64,000 nt of DNA from Flammeovirga sp. SJP92 (GTDB taxonomy: Bacteria; Bacteroidota; Bacteroidia; Cytophagales; Flammeovirgaceae): contig NZ_LQAQ01000019.1 in assembly GCF_001583495.1 (NCBI RefSeq), positions 124,001-188,000 of the forward strand. The letters are read 5' to 3'. Below, one piece after another: positions 16,058-28,600 of this stretch; position 1 is the first letter of the stretch, and every line of letters starts with the position of its first letter. Both the position numbers and the translations under genes were made by a program. The notes beneath the pieces are model-generated. The model did no database searches, was not told the origin of the DNA, and saw only the letters and a list, made by a program, of their open reading frames with translations.

Positions 16058-17230
16058 TTACATTCCCAAAAGTGTTTCTAGGTGATGTGTAGTGATACCG
16101 TGAATCTTTTTGATTTCATTGATCTGCTCTATCACTTCTGGATTTGGCGTATCTCTGATTTCATCTTGCACTCCCACTACTAAAACATTTTTTGCAGTAT
16201 GTTCTGTGGCAATAAATTCAAACACCTTCGTCTTGTAACCAAACGCTTCCATGATCAACGCACGAATACCATCTGTCAACAATTCCGCTTGTCTTTCCTT
16301 CAGAATACCAAACTGCGTGATTTTACCTAAACTGTCTTGTGGTTCTAATTGCTTACGCACTTGCTTATGACAACATGGAGCACAAACAATCACTTTCGAC
16401 TGTGCTTTGATACCTCTATAAATAGCATCATCTGTAGCTGTATCACAGGCATGCAGCGCAATCAATAAATCAATGGATGGAAGATCTACTTCTTTGATGG
16501 TACCTTCTTTGAAAGTCAGGTGCTCAAAATTCGATTTCTCTGCAATTCCATTACACTTTTTCACCAATTCAGGACGCATCTCCACACCAATCACTTCTGG
16601 AGATTGCTTCACAACATTCTTCAAGTAATCATATAATGCGAACGTCAGGTAACCTTTCCCTGCCCCCATATCTACAACATTATAGTTGCCAGAAAGGTCC
16701 ACATTTTTCAAAATACCTTCAATAATCTCAACATATTTGTTCAGTTGACGGTATTTGTCCTGCATGCTGTTTTTCACCTTAAACTCCTTGGTCGTTACAC
16801 CTAGTTCTTGAAGGTATACATTGTCTTTTGCATCAATCAATCTTCTTTTTTGCTTGTCGTGCTGTAGCTTAGGCTTCGACTTCATAGAAGCGGCTTTCAC
16901 TCTCAGCTTGGCAGATTGCTTGGGTGAAATCAATAAATGGAAATCGTTTTCTGTAGTGTATAAATCAGCATTGAAGAAATCTTCCTCCAAATACTTCATT
17001 ACTGTTTCTACAATCTCTTCAAAAGGAATATTTTTCGTAATATCATTTGTAGGGTATCTGTAGATACATGAAAGATGTAATCCTTTTTTCAGCTGTGCTA
17101 GCTTTCCATTAATAGACTTCAGGTCTGCTTCTTTGTTTCTCTTATTCGACAATGTAATTTTTACAAGGGTATCATTTTTCAAACTATCCCTTAAATGCTG
17201 TTCAAATTTATCTACATTGATAAGACTCAT
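16058..17230 (-). CDS. SAM-dependent methyltransferase (Methyltransf_32/METTL25-like)
   Basis: A 390-residue protein with a class I methyltransferase domain in its second half. The SAM-binding motif I is VVDMGAGKGYLTFALYDYL near residue 188, followed by an acidic motif II (VIGVEMRPEL). The later LLIALHACDTATDDA and CAPCCHKQVRKQL are characteristic of the METTL25-type group, whose substrate is not well defined in bacteria. The first 170 residues lack a recognised domain and may bind RNA or protein. It lies upstream of hflX on the same strand with a gap of about 130 bases. Confidence 0.75.
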   Translation of the reverse strand: MSLINVDKFEQHLRDSLKNDTLVKITLSNKRNKEADLKSINGKLAQLKKGLHLSCIYRYPTNDITKNIPFEEIVETVMKYLEEDFFNADLYTTENDFHLLISPKQSAKLRVKAASMKSKPKLQHDKQKRRLIDAKDNVYLQELGVTTKEFKVKNSMQDKYRQLNKYVEIIEGILKNVDLSGNYNVVDMGAGKGYLTFALYDYLKNVVKQSPEVIGVEMRPELVKKCNGIAEKSNFEHLTFKEGTIKEVDLPSIDLLIALHACDTATDDAIYRGIKAQSKVIVCAPCCHKQVRKQLEPQDSLGKITQFGILKERQAELLTDGIRALIMEAFGYKTKVFEFIATEHTAKNVLVVGVQDEIRDTPNPEVIEQINEIKKIHGITTHHLETLLGM

Positions 17231-17256
17231 ATTCCTCCTTTTTAAAATTCAACCCA

Positions 17257-17264
17257 CAAAAGTA
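17257..17264 (-). promoter_or_regulatory. Candidate -7 element of the methyltransferase gene
   Basis: TACTTTTG on the minus strand matches TANNTTTG exactly, 26 bases before the start codon at 17230. Confidence 0.4.
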
Positions 17265-17323
17265 ATGAATTCTAATTCTAAAGTCTTGTGAATTTGAACA
17301 ATAGCTCTTAATATATAATTTAA

Positions 17324-20300
17324 CTACCTCTTAATAAGTTTAAAAATATGATATACTCCCCTATTTACAACAGACAAGAAGTAAATACCTTGAGGTAAGG
17401 AACTGTGGAAATCATTTATTTTCACTCCATCAACAATTCCTTCATGAAGCAACGTACCATCAGAATAATGCAATAAATAAGTTCCATGAACAGGGTAAGA
17501 AAATTCCAGCTGATCAAAGGTATACTCAGGTCCGTTAAATTTGAGATCTAGGATTTTATTTTGATTCACAGCTGTAATGACTTCTTCATATTCAAGGAAG
17601 AGTACATTGGACCATGATGTTTCAATTGTTTTCAAACTATCTACACCTCTTACTTTCAAAAACATTGATGCTTTGATTTCAATGGTATAAATATTATCAT
17701 GGTGCACTGTTGTAGAAGTAGTTTCAAATAAAGAATCTGAGGAGGAAATAATCTCAAATTGATGTGATGCATTTGATGAAGAGAGCGAGATGACATAATG
17801 GTTTTCCTCACTTTCCATGATCATCACTTCACAATCACCCATTCTTTTTTCGACTTTCATGGTCTTAAAAGTCTGTATGAGGTGAGTGTCTTGATAGGGC
17901 AATGTATAATATTTCGCACCTATTTTAACCTTATACCAAGTATCAGAATTTAATCCTTCCAACAAATACGCTGTATCTGTAATGGTATAATATTGAGAAC
18001 TACCCAATGAATCAATTAGTTCTATCTGATATTCCTTTGCACCTTCAACTTCATTCCACAAGACCAAAGCACTTGAATCCGTTATTGATTGTATTTCTGT
18101 AGTCGGCTGTTCATATACAAATGCCTCCAGATAAAGAATATTAGAGTAATCAGTCACATAAAAATTCTCCTTCAATCCTCTCAACCTTATATATTTTGGT
18201 TCCTTTACAGCTATATTGAAAAAGCTATTTTCTAGAACTAAAGTATCAGTAGTGAATGATGCAAATAATGAGTCTGTTGCAGATTCAATTTCCAAAGTAT
18301 CGTATTCTAATTCACCTGCATCTACTATAACTGAATATTTCCCTTCAAAATGTGCATCAATTCCACATTGAATTTCTTCCAATTCTGGGACAGTTGGACT
18401 GTAAGCTTCCAAATAGATAACATTAGAAAAATGAGTTACATATGCTCCCTCTTTTATACCTCTAAGTTGGATATATTGGGATGTTGAAACGGTAAAATCA
18501 AAATGATTATTGACGAGTAATACTGTATCTATAGTTGATTCACTAAAAGTGGAATCATTTGAAAACTCTACCTCCAATGAGTCAAATTCCGTTTCACCTG
18601 CATTAACTACAATAGTGTAAATATCTTCTTGCTGTTCTTCAATTCTGCATGACAATTCATATAAAACTGGAAGTTCAGGAACATATTCCTCCAAGTACAA
18701 ACTATTAGAGACTATTGTGATGTAAACTTGCTCTTTTATACCTCTTACTCTTATGTACTTTGAATCCTCTATCCTATGATTGAAATTGTTATTTGTCACT
18801 GTTACCGTATCAAAAGTAGAGGATTGGAAAAGCGGATCATCTGACAATTCTATTTCAAGAGTATCAAGAATAATATCATCTGCATCAATAGCAATCGTGT
18901 AAAGACCTTCTCTATTTGATTGAATTTCACATACAATTGACCTTATTTTCCTTAAAGTTGAAATAGAATCACGAGCACCATAATCGCTGTATTCTGCATT
19001 GGGATAGATGGTCACTATTTCAAAATAATAAAGTGTTGAATCAGATAAATTATCTAGTCGCAAAGTATTAGAATCCATATACATTTCATTATCCAATGAT
19101 TGATGCTCCCCCCACCTTATGTAGTATTTTTCTGCTTCGGCTACTTTATCCCAAGAGATATGAATACTTTGGTACGTGACGTCATTAAATGTTATTTTAG
19201 GATTTACAAATGTCTCTCTTGGCTTATAAAATTCCTTTGATGACCACTCTGACGTTTCTCCAATTGTGTTAAAAATGGACCTTATATTCACTTGATAAAA
19301 ATTGCCTTCTTTCAACTCACTTAGTGTGATAGTCGTATCCGTCGTTATTCCTTTACTCAGTAAAGTACTATCATTATAAAACTCGTATTCATACGCTGAT
19401 GCACCAAATACTTTTTGCCAGTCTAACCAAAGCGAATCGGCTTCCAAAAAAGAAAAAGTTTGAATTTCCGGTGTGAGTAATTGCTGTTCTCCTTCTATTA
19501 TAAAATGCTTTTCTTCATAAAAAAATTGACTTTCTAACCTTACCTCGTGCTCCGTCTCCCCTAAAAACTCTGGTAAATGAATAATAATTGTATCATTATT
19601 CACCTCAAAATCTATCTGATGTTGATCCAAATAAATTTTCTCAACCTTTGAACTATTCATTACACTTAATTCCAACACCGTATCACCTTGAAATAATGTA
19701 TTAATGTTTCGAACAGAAAAAGCATAAGGAATATAAAACTGTTCCCCCTGCCCTCTGTTACCGTTATGAAAATAGGCATTAACACCTCTTACCGTGTCAC
19801 CCTGAGGCATCAAATATGCTAGTGGAATATCAAAAAAAGCAGTCAATTCATCCAAATGCTTCAATTGGTATTTGTAGACTTTACTTTCTTTGGACTGTTC
19901 TTCAAAAGTATAAACCTCTTTTTCTCCGACTATTTCATAATAAATAAACTGTTCTTCGGACAGATCCAATACGGATTGGTATTCATTGGACAGCATCAAC
20001 CGTACATCACCTGACCTAACCTGCTCTATGGTATCTGCAATAGGCTTGAGATAAACCTGAATAGGAGGTGATTTTTTTTGAGTGCTGAAATGGAATGGTT
20101 CTGAAAGTTCTGAATTTGAATATTGGGCTTGAATCTGGTATTCTGTTTGAGGTTTTAGATCAGGAAGCGAAAAAGTGGAAGTATTCACTACAAAAGAGCT
20201 ATCTCCAAAAATCACAGAAATTTCTTCGTTTTCATATGAATCTATTTCCAAATACACCAAGGTATCATATACTGAATGAAGAGATAGCTTCGGAGGATTT

Positions 20301-22501
20301 CTCAATGTTCTCACTGTCACAATTTCCCCATATATGCTCTCATCAATTTTAATTCTGAACTTGTATTCTGTATTTATATTCAGGTCATGAAAAGTGTATT
20401 CATGCCCCTCTGTTTTAATAATTTGAACAGGCGTATCTTTCTCTATTAATTCCAATACAAACTGCTCTCCTCGATCAGAAGGCCAACTAAGACTCACTGA
20501 ATTTTCTGTCACTTCATTGACTGCTAAATGAGGCGGTTTTATATGAAGGTCAACTAACGCTACCCAACCCTCAGCATTGACGCTCCTGTCCGCATCAAAA
20601 GAAAAGATTAATGCACCACTTTGATGATTTGAATAAAGAGGAGTTAAATCCTCATAAGTAGAAGAATATTTTTGTAACAATTGACCGCTATTTCTAAGGG
20701 TGTCAGCATACACAGTCAGAGAATCATAGTTTTCCTCCAGTTTTAAATCAATAAATTCTACTGACAATAAGTAGTCCTCTGATGGAGGATATAATGTCTG
20801 GATGATTTCCGTCTTGTCCGTATAGTTGTTATTTAGGCCTCCTGGATCAGTATACATCAAACCCTCTGTCACTACAATTGTATCACTTGACATAGCTATT
20901 ACCTCTTCAAAAAGAGTAGTTACTTTATGAGGAGAACTCCACTTTACAGAATCAACAGCAATAGAAATATTGTATTTTGTACCCGCCTCCAATTGCTCCA
21001 TCAACACACTCTTCTCTTCAGTCGAGAAATACATAGTATCATTTGAGGAGTGACATTTTATGTAAAAAATCTCTTCTTCGAAACCTTCCGTTGACCATTG
21101 GACACTGATAAAGTTAGTTCCTCTATCCATCACACTTAGTTCAGGAAAACCTCTTTGCGTTTTAAAAGTTTGCGGTTGAGAAAAAGAAGATGTTTCAGTG
21201 TTGAATTTTACGGTGTAATGCGTATTAGGATATAGATTCTCAATGAGAATTGGTTCTCCATAATGATAAGATTCTCTCCTGAAATTTCCAGCTTCATCCT
21301 CAACTCGAAGTGTTACCTCTTGATCTTTTTGAAGTAATGGCCAATTGAATTCTAGAGTATTAATGGACGCTTGGATCAAGCGTAATGTGTCTTGATTATG
21401 ATTCAGTAATGTCGGGAACAGCACAAAACCACTTTTATTAATTCGGAGATCTGAAGTCATATTCAATTTCAATCCTCCTGCATCACTGAATACCCTATCA
21501 CCTGAAATGAAACCCGTGAGTCTATCCATTGGATTCTCCTCTTGCATTTCAACTACATCGTGGATAGTCAAGAAGTCGTAGTTCTTTTCTAAATCAAAAT
21601 GAAAAATATCTAACGCTAAGACCTTAGCAGTATCTTCTGGTAAAAACAAATGAGAGAGCTGAGTTAAAGATAAATAATCATCATTAAGACCTCCGTTATC
21701 AACTATGGTATGTTGATCACCCACAGTGTCTATTTGATGATCTTGGAGTTGAATGATCTTATCCTCATCAATGGATAAAAATTGAAGAGGAACCGAAGCG
21801 ATTGGTTCTTCATATCCCCTCAGTTGCAAAGTGTACAGGCTTCTTGGTTTTAAATGATCAATATGATAGGAATCTTGGTTTGTTGTGAAATATTGTACTT
21901 CATTCTCCTCATTTCTCAATTCGATTTCTACCCATTGAGAAGGAAACTGCTGTACTGTTTTATGAATAGAAAATGTACATGATGTGGATGTTGTGGAAAG
22001 ATCAGCGATTTGCAGAAGAGAAGGTCCATTTATAAAAATATCATAGTCTTCAATTTCACCATAAGAGAGATTAGCACAAGGAGTCGGCTGTTTATTAAAA
22101 GCCATCATCACCCTCATTTTTTTCTTCCCTTGAAAAGGTTGCAATAAAGTAAAACTTCCTGACACCTCACCTTTCGTTGGAACTATTGAAACAATCTCCT
22201 CTCCTTCATCATAAAAGTTGCCATTATCATTAAAATCAATCCAAACTTTCCAGCCTTCAGAGTAATGTTCTGATGTATAACCTGGAGTCAAAAGAAACGG
22301 TATTTGTTCCCCATAAGATAAAGTCAAAGTAGAGTCTTCTGTAAAGTATTTGTAACCTTCATTATCTCCCGAATGGGAGGTCCAGTTTCCTATTTCAATT
22401 TTTTCAATCCATTCATCAGGAGTATTCCCTTCAGGTATACAGTAGTCTTGAGCAAAGGAGAAATGGTTTAACAGCAGTAATAGAAATATAAGGTTTTTCA
22501 T
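17324..22501 (-). CDS. Giant secreted multidomain protein (GEVED, CUB-like, fibronectin III, T9SS tail)
   Basis: A 1,725-residue secreted protein starting at the ATG at 22501, where the signal MKNLIFLLLLLNHFSFAQ begins. Domains in order: a GEVED-type domain to about residue 165 (WKVWIDFNDNGNFYDEGEE, then GEIEDYDIFI); alternating fibronectin-III-like modules and two CUB-like modules each introduced by a GGLN[D/N][D/N]Y motif; three tandem modules of about 95 residues near 1185-1460; a further fibronectin-like module; a fourth divergent copy of that module; and a C-terminal beta-sandwich ending SLPQGIYFLSVVNRG. The last part resembles a type A T9SS sorting domain. A surface adhesin or matrix protein is the likeliest role; no catalytic motif is seen. 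Confidence 0.75.
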   Translation of the reverse strand: MKNLIFLLLLLNHFSFAQDYCIPEGNTPDEWIEKIEIGNWTSHSGDNEGYKYFTEDSTLTLSYGEQIPFLLTPGYTSEHYSEGWKVWIDFNDNGNFYDEGEEIVSIVPTKGEVSGSFTLLQPFQGKKKMRVMMAFNKQPTPCANLSYGEIEDYDIFINGPSLLQIADLSTTSTSCTFSIHKTVQQFPSQWVEIELRNEENEVQYFTTNQDSYHIDHLKPRSLYTLQLRGYEEPIASVPLQFLSIDEDKIIQLQDHQIDTVGDQHTIVDNGGLNDDYLSLTQLSHLFLPEDTAKVLALDIFHFDLEKNYDFLTIHDVVEMQEENPMDRLTGFISGDRVFSDAGGLKLNMTSDLRINKSGFVLFPTLLNHNQDTLRLIQASINTLEFNWPLLQKDQEVTLRVEDEAGNFRRESYHYGEPILIENLYPNTHYTVKFNTETSSFSQPQTFKTQRGFPELSVMDRGTNFISVQWSTEGFEEEIFYIKCHSSNDTMYFSTEEKSVLMEQLEAGTKYNISIAVDSVKWSSPHKVTTLFEEVIAMSSDTIVVTEGLMYTDPGGLNNNYTDKTEIIQTLYPPSEDYLLSVEFIDLKLEENYDSLTVYADTLRNSGQLLQKYSSTYEDLTPLYSNHQSGALIFSFDADRSVNAEGWVALVDLHIKPPHLAVNEVTENSVSLSWPSDRGEQFVLELIEKDTPVQIIKTEGHEYTFHDLNINTEYKFRIKIDESIYGEIVTVRTLRNPPKLSLHSVYDTLVYLEIDSYENEEISVIFGDSSFVVNTSTFSLPDLKPQTEYQIQAQYSNSELSEPFHFSTQKKSPPIQVYLKPIADTIEQVRSGDVRLMLSNEYQSVLDLSEEQFIYYEIVGEKEVYTFEEQSKESKVYKYQLKHLDELTAFFDIPLAYLMPQGDTVRGVNAYFHNGNRGQGEQFYIPYAFSVRNINTLFQGDTVLELSVMNSSKVEKIYLDQHQIDFEVNNDTIIIHLPEFLGETEHEVRLESQFFYEEKHFIIEGEQQLLTPEIQTFSFLEADSLWLDWQKVFGASAYEYEFYNDSTLLSKGITTDTTITLSELKEGNFYQVNIRSIFNTIGETSEWSSKEFYKPRETFVNPKITFNDVTYQSIHISWDKVAEAEKYYIRWGEHQSLDNEMYMDSNTLRLDNLSDSTLYYFEIVTIYPNAEYSDYGARDSISTLRKIRSIVCEIQSNREGLYTIAIDADDIILDTLEIELSDDPLFQSSTFDTVTVTNNNFNHRIEDSKYIRVRGIKEQVYITIVSNSLYLEEYVPELPVLYELSCRIEEQQEDIYTIVVNAGETEFDSLEVEFSNDSTFSESTIDTVLLVNNHFDFTVSTSQYIQLRGIKEGAYVTHFSNVIYLEAYSPTVPELEEIQCGIDAHFEGKYSVIVDAGELEYDTLEIESATDSLFASFTTDTLVLENSFFNIAVKEPKYIRLRGLKENFYVTDYSNILYLEAFVYEQPTTEIQSITDSSALVLWNEVEGAKEYQIELIDSLGSSQYYTITDTAYLLEGLNSDTWYKVKIGAKYYTLPYQDTHLIQTFKTMKVEKRMGDCEVMIMESEENHYVISLSSSNASHQFEIISSSDSLFETTSTTVHHDNIYTIEIKASMFLKVRGVDSLKTIETSWSNVLFLEYEEVITAVNQNKILDLKFNGPEYTFDQLEFSYPVHGTYLLHYSDGTLLHEGIVDGVKINDFHSSLPQGIYFLSVVNRGVYHIFKLIKR
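18120..18960 (-). repeat. Three tandem protein-coding repeats of about 95 codons
   Basis: Each unit contains a C-x-I opening, YT/S-I-x-V/I-D/N-A, DTLEIE-like and DSLF/DPLF segments, then T-DT, a hydrophobic NNxF, and closes with Y-I-R-L-R-G-x-K-E and SN-x-[IL]-YLE. A diverged fourth unit lies at about 17580-17850. The repeats are clear at protein level and much weaker in DNA, so they are old. Confidence 0.65.
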
Positions 22502-22613
22502 AGTATAGTTAGTATTCACTTTTTACTGATCTTAGTTTGGTAATTATAAAATACAACGATCAAAACGAATAACATACTTACTCCGTGAATCTTACTACTC
22601 TTTCTTTTGAAAA

Positions 22614-22647
22614 TAAAAAAGGCCACGCTTTTCAGCATGGCCTTTTA
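22614..22647 (-). terminator. Intrinsic terminator after the 3,216-residue protein gene
   Basis: GGCCACGC (22621-22628) pairs with GCATGGCC (22635-22642) on the minus strand with one G-T pair, followed by six T. It separates the two giant genes into different transcripts. Confidence 0.8.
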
Positions 22648-22669
22648 AACGACAAATAGTTTTGGCTAT

Positions 22670-25600
22670 TTATCTTACTATTAGTTTTTTCACAAAAACG
22701 TCTTTTCCTGCTACTACTTTCACAATGTAAATACCCGAACCTAATTCAGCAGTATTCAACTCGATTAAGTCGTAGTTAGAAATTGTTTCATAGTCAAAGT
22801 TATCTACTACTCTACCTTTGTTATCATAGACATAGATTGAAACTACATCAGTGTCAATATCCAATAATGAAAGTGATGTATTTTGACCATTTGTTGGGTT
22901 TGGACTCAATAAGATATCTCTTGAACTTCCATCAGAGTCAACCAAAACACTAATTGGCCCGAAGTATTCAAATCTTCCATCAAAATCAACTTGCTTCAAT
23001 CTATAATACATTCTACCAGCATAAAGATTGGCATCAGTATATGAATAAGATAGTGTTATATTGCTATTTCCAGCACCTTCTACAAAATCAAGAAGCTCCC
23101 AGTTTTTCTTATCTCTTGATTTTTGAATAACGAAACCATCATTGTTGATTTCAGAAGCTGTAGCCCATGTCAATTCAACTTCAGCGTCTTTTACTTCTGC
23201 TTCAAAATAAATCAATTCAACTGGTAAGTCCTGTTCTGTGAAACCTACTGAGATCATTGCTTCCACTGAAATATCAGAAGCCATTGTTCTTGCACTAGAA
23301 CTACCCATCACTCTTGATCCTGATTTTTTATCTTTACTATGACCTGTTTTAGTATCAAATACAATAGGATCTCCAGACGTTGATGAGAAGTAATGCTCAT
23401 CATCCAATAATGCTTCACTAAACTTGTTACCACCAACAATTGCTTTAGATGAATCTCCTCCAATGTAAGACCAAGTCTCCGAACCTGCTGCTAACTCTGC
23501 ATCTGAGAAAAGTAAGAATCTGTTTACATTTTCATTTTCTACAGAAATATAGTTGATCGCAGTAGACACTGTTGACGGTCCTCCTGGCTTTACAAGTGGT
23601 ACTAAATGCCATTGTCCTTCTTCAACATTTGTGATGTCATCTGGATAGTTTTTCTGCTCTAAATCAATTTTATTGTGAGCGTACTCAACAGACCAAATAA
23701 TAATTTCTTCTGTTTTCGTGATTCTAGCATTATTTGCCGCTCTTGAATTGGAAGCACTGCTTTGTGGAGCCAACGTCTTTGGTAAACTTCCTTTAGCAGT
23801 CAAACTACCAATACCAATTGGTCTAAAACCACCCGTTAATGAACCGATTGGGAAGATCATTCCTCCTTCAACTTTTCCATCAACAGATTTAACCATATAA
23901 TGCGATCTACCTAACACGTAGCTATTACCCGAACCGTTAGACTGTAAATTATTATTGAAATCATCATAGAATAAGAATCCCTCGTCTGTTGAATTTACAG
24001 TACCACTTATCAATTGCAAGGCATCTCCCACGTGAACAGTATCTGTCAACACTACTGATGGAGTTCCCAATACATTGAAGTTATGCGTATTATTGACTTT
24101 CAAGATCGGAAGATATTCACCAGGGTAAGCACCAAACTTAGCATTGACAGTTTGTTGAGAAGTACCATTCAATTCAAGTGTAAAGTCTCTCAAATCGTAG
24201 TTCAAACCTTTTGAAGGTTTACCGTCTCCATCTCTGTCTACTTGCTCTATTGTAAGGTCTCCACCCAATATGATTGATGAATTCAGAGCCGTCAATTTAG
24301 CTTCTTTTCTGATTATTAAATCACCATCGATTGTGATATTCGCCCCTGAAGGAAGCTCTAATTCTCCAATGTCTGCCACTTCGACTCCTCCGCCTTCTGT
24401 TGCATTCAAATCAGATTCTAATTTAAACTTCACTCCTTCTCCAATTTTCAAACCGTCTTTACCTAATATCAATAATTCATCATTGAACTGATAAGTAACG
24501 ATTGGGTCGCCAGCAGTGTAAGCTGAGTTCATCAATTCTAATCCTTTTACATTCGCATATTCTCCTGTTTTAAAATCATCAGGAAGACCGTAAGGAATGC
24601 CTCCAGCATTTGGTGTATCAAAGTCCATTACCAAAGTACCTGAACTTACTGTATAGAATTCTCTCCAGTTATCTGGAATTGTCATATTTGATCTACGAAC
24701 AAATCGACCAGAACCTTTTACTGAATTAAACTTCGTACCTGGAATATCAACATCAAAGATTAACTCTCCTCTTAGATCAAGAATGTTCTCTTCAAGTGGA
24801 GCTGTCAAAATTACTTTTGCCCCTTCATCAATCAATACATTGGTAAATTCTGGTGCATTCACTAAGTCCGTAGTCCACACTGTATCCTCTCCAGAAAGCT
24901 TAATTTCAAAGATGGTATATTCTCCAATTTTATTTAAATCGGCATCTAATAAATCATGTACTTTCTCCACACCATCTGCTTTTACCCAAATTGCACTATT
25001 CCAATTCTGCTCAGTTGAGAAATCTACAGACGATGCTGTTTTATAAGGAATTGTATATTTCTTGAAATCATTTGGATCTCCAATCATATACACACCTGCC
25101 ACATAACCGTTGTTGAATGTATGCAGTGATTCTTTTGTAAATGAAGTTGTGAAGATATTGTTATTAGTGTTGATGTTAGATCCATCTGACAATACTTTCC
25201 AAATACCCGTTTTATCGTAATTCACAGCTTCAACATAAGATGCTTCTGCTGTTCCATCACCATCATTTACAACATCTAAATCGTTATAATATAGATCAAA
25301 ATCAACACTGAAATCATCATTGATCTGTATCTCATCTCCATTTTTATCATATGAAGTCAAGAACCAAGTGTAATCTAAAATACGGGCATCTGCTTCTGTT
25401 TTCCCATCTGCAATAGCAGGAGAGAACATCTTATCTAAAATATTGACATTGACGCCATAAGCACTTGCTCCTGTTGTGTATTTTGCCACTGCAGGTGTAA
25501 ACTTATAAACCGCTGTTTTACTGTCTTCAATTCCTAATGGATAAATAAATGACTTACCGCTTTGGTTCGTTGCATAGACTTTCGTCACACCTCCACTTCT

Positions 25601-28600
25601 TCTTTTACCTGATAACAAGATCATATTTTGAGAAGAGAAACTCGACACTCTGCTTTTTCCATCTGAACCGTTGATGCTAGCACCTTCAGACAGTAACATG
25701 TGATTATCTTTTAATTCTAAAAGGCCTAGTTCAAGCGTTAATGCATTATTAATCGTGAAGGCATAGAAGCTATCTCCAGTAATCTCTGTTGAAACTCCTG
25801 AATTGTTATTGATCTTCAAATAAGAAATATTGACGTTGTTACTTCTTATATTTTGAGATGTACTGCCATCCAGAACTAAGGCCTCTCTTTTATTATTACT
25901 AACAATTGAACCCTCACCAATAAAGTCACCTTTTAAATATATAGAGTGATTTTTATTCAAGTTAACAACAGCATTATCGATAATCGTAAGATCTCCTTCA
26001 ATGTTTAGACCATTCACCTTACCTGATTCTAAATCAAAAAAGGCTCTATCCAAATCTAATATTGTTCCTGTTCCTGAAATTTCCACATCATTTAACTGGA
26101 ATGAAGAAGAGTTGTTATTGTCATATCTATCAATAGATTGAGTATTGCCACTATTGAACTTCACTTTACCTCCATTTGCTAAATACGATCCATCATTTCT
26201 GATACCATCTTTAAACTCAACGTTAAATCCGTTTTGATTAAAAGTGGCACCTGATTCAATCTGTAACCTTCCTGCTATTTGATAGTATTTATCTGTTGAT
26301 AAAGGCATTAATTTCACCTCACCGGAGTTGATCAGCAATGTAGGTAAGTTCACATCTTCATTTGATCTTAATGTAGACACCTCCGTTTTTCCATCTGCAA
26401 GCTCAAATACAATTTTTGCATCTTCGCTGAATTCAGATGATACTGGAGTAATATTTACATAAGGCATTGTAGGGTTGATCATTGCACCTGTCTTGATTAC
26501 AAATGTTCTTCCACTTCCAAAACTATGGTCGAAGTTCAACTTAATTGATCCCTCATGGTAGATTTCGAAAACTCCTCTTTCCTGATTTAGTGCCGAAGTA
26601 ATACCCTGAGAACCTACTTCAAATGCACCACCTGTTTGTTCATAGTGTAATTCACCAGTAGTAGTTGTCAGTTTTCTTCTCACTTGTGAACCAACTTTAA
26701 TTACACCATCGTTAAGAAGGATTCTTGATGCTCCACTTGATCCGTACTCAATATAGTTTTCTTTTCCGGCATCAGCCATTAATAATGAACCTCCATCAAC
26801 GTGGATTGTACCATCCAATTCAATACCACCAATAGATGATGTTACTCTTACAATCGCGTTCTTAGTGATCTTAAGCGTTGTACCCACTGGAATGGCAAAG
26901 TTTCCTCCGCCAGAGTTAATATCAATGTCAATATTTGATGAGTTAAATTCTACGCCACCTTTTACAAGTTGTATAGGCTTCTCTTCTGATGTTCCATCTG
27001 ATGGTCTTGCGAAAGAGATTTTATCCTCTACTTTGATCACTTTAGATGAAGTTGCTTTATCCACTGTAAAGTCATATAGCTTTAGTTCATCTGCATCTTT
27101 CAAATCAATCTCACCATCACTCTCACCGTTAAACACCAATGACACTTTTGGTACTTTATTGATATCAATCAGATCAAGACCTACTCCATCGTGACCAAAT
27201 AAATCAAAATCTCCAATCACATTATGTGACTTAATGCCAGTATTTAGATATAAAGTGTGATGCGCACCAACTGTTGATGCTGAATATCTATCTACATAAA
27301 CAAATGGCTTGTTTTCGAATCGGATTGAGCCATCGTCATTTTTCTTGATATTATTATCAAGGCGAAGGAAGTCAGCTTCAATAGTGTGATTATAAGCACC
27401 ATCTGTAAAGTATAAATCTCCACCATTTTTCAGGTAAATTTCTCCTTCAACAAAAATATCACCTTCCGCTTGATCACCTCTAATATATAATGCTACCTCT
27501 TTGAAGATATCCAGCGTTTTTGCTTTTAAATCATGTGCTAGGTAAACCTCTGCATTTTTCAGTGTACCATCATCATTTTCCTCTGTATTTCTGTTCCATA
27601 ATTCATACCTTGGATAGATTTGTATCGAAGGGTAATCCGGAATTTCAATATTTTCACCCGTAGGTATTCTTAATTTGAAAACACTACTATCATTAACGGC
27701 CCATCCGTTGAAATCTCCTTCAATGACAGGTTTTTCAATAGAAATAACATTTCCATCTACATCATAAGTAGCAAATAAATCAATATTTAATTCTGCTGTA
27801 CCAGTAATTAATCCTGGCTTGAATGATGCTCTTTCACTGATTTTGATACTTTTACCTTCTCTAGATTTAAACTGTTGCTCAAACCTGATCTCTGCAATTG
27901 TTAAGTCATAATCATTCTCGATTGTAATTCCTTTGAATTCCTTCTTAACATTATCTCTATCAAATCCAGTTTTTGGAGAACCAATAATAGCTACATCTCC
28001 TTCACCTGGAATATGATATTTAGTAAGATCATCAGTAATAGGCACCAAAGTTCCTCCTACTTCTACATACCAGCTATCTTCATTGGTCCAGTTATTATTC
28101 GTGCTTACGCCGTCTCTACAGCCCTTGCAATAGTAATAAGCCATTGGTTCACCTTTGAAGGTATCCATATCACCAAGTGTATAACTTGCATTCTCAATAG
28201 CAAAATAACCTTCCGCACCTACACCACTCTCATCCCATACTTTATCAAAAGTGATCAAAATCTTATTTTGAGTGTAATGAGCAGGCGTTGAACTTAAACC
28301 TGACTTATGTCTCTCATAACCTGGAGTACCAATTGTACCGATATTCGAATATTTTTCATGCAAGGAAATGATTGTTTCACCCACTACACTTCCATCTTCA
28401 GCAAACTCTCTTTGATAATACGAAGAAGGGTAAGTAATTCCTGCATTGCTGTAAAGTTCAATTAGTTTTTCATCACCACTCAATACTTTACCGCCAACAT
28501 AACCCGTTACTACATTTCCTGCACCTAGTACAAACTGATTACCATCAGGGCTGAATTTGTTTTCAGTATCAATATCGTTATCCATTTGGAAAGCCCACTT

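Noticed and set aside
26865-27194. 109-codon plus-strand frame within the giant adhesin gene
   Set aside because: Antisense, Ser/Pro-rich mirror of the acidic, Asp/Gly-rich coding strand.
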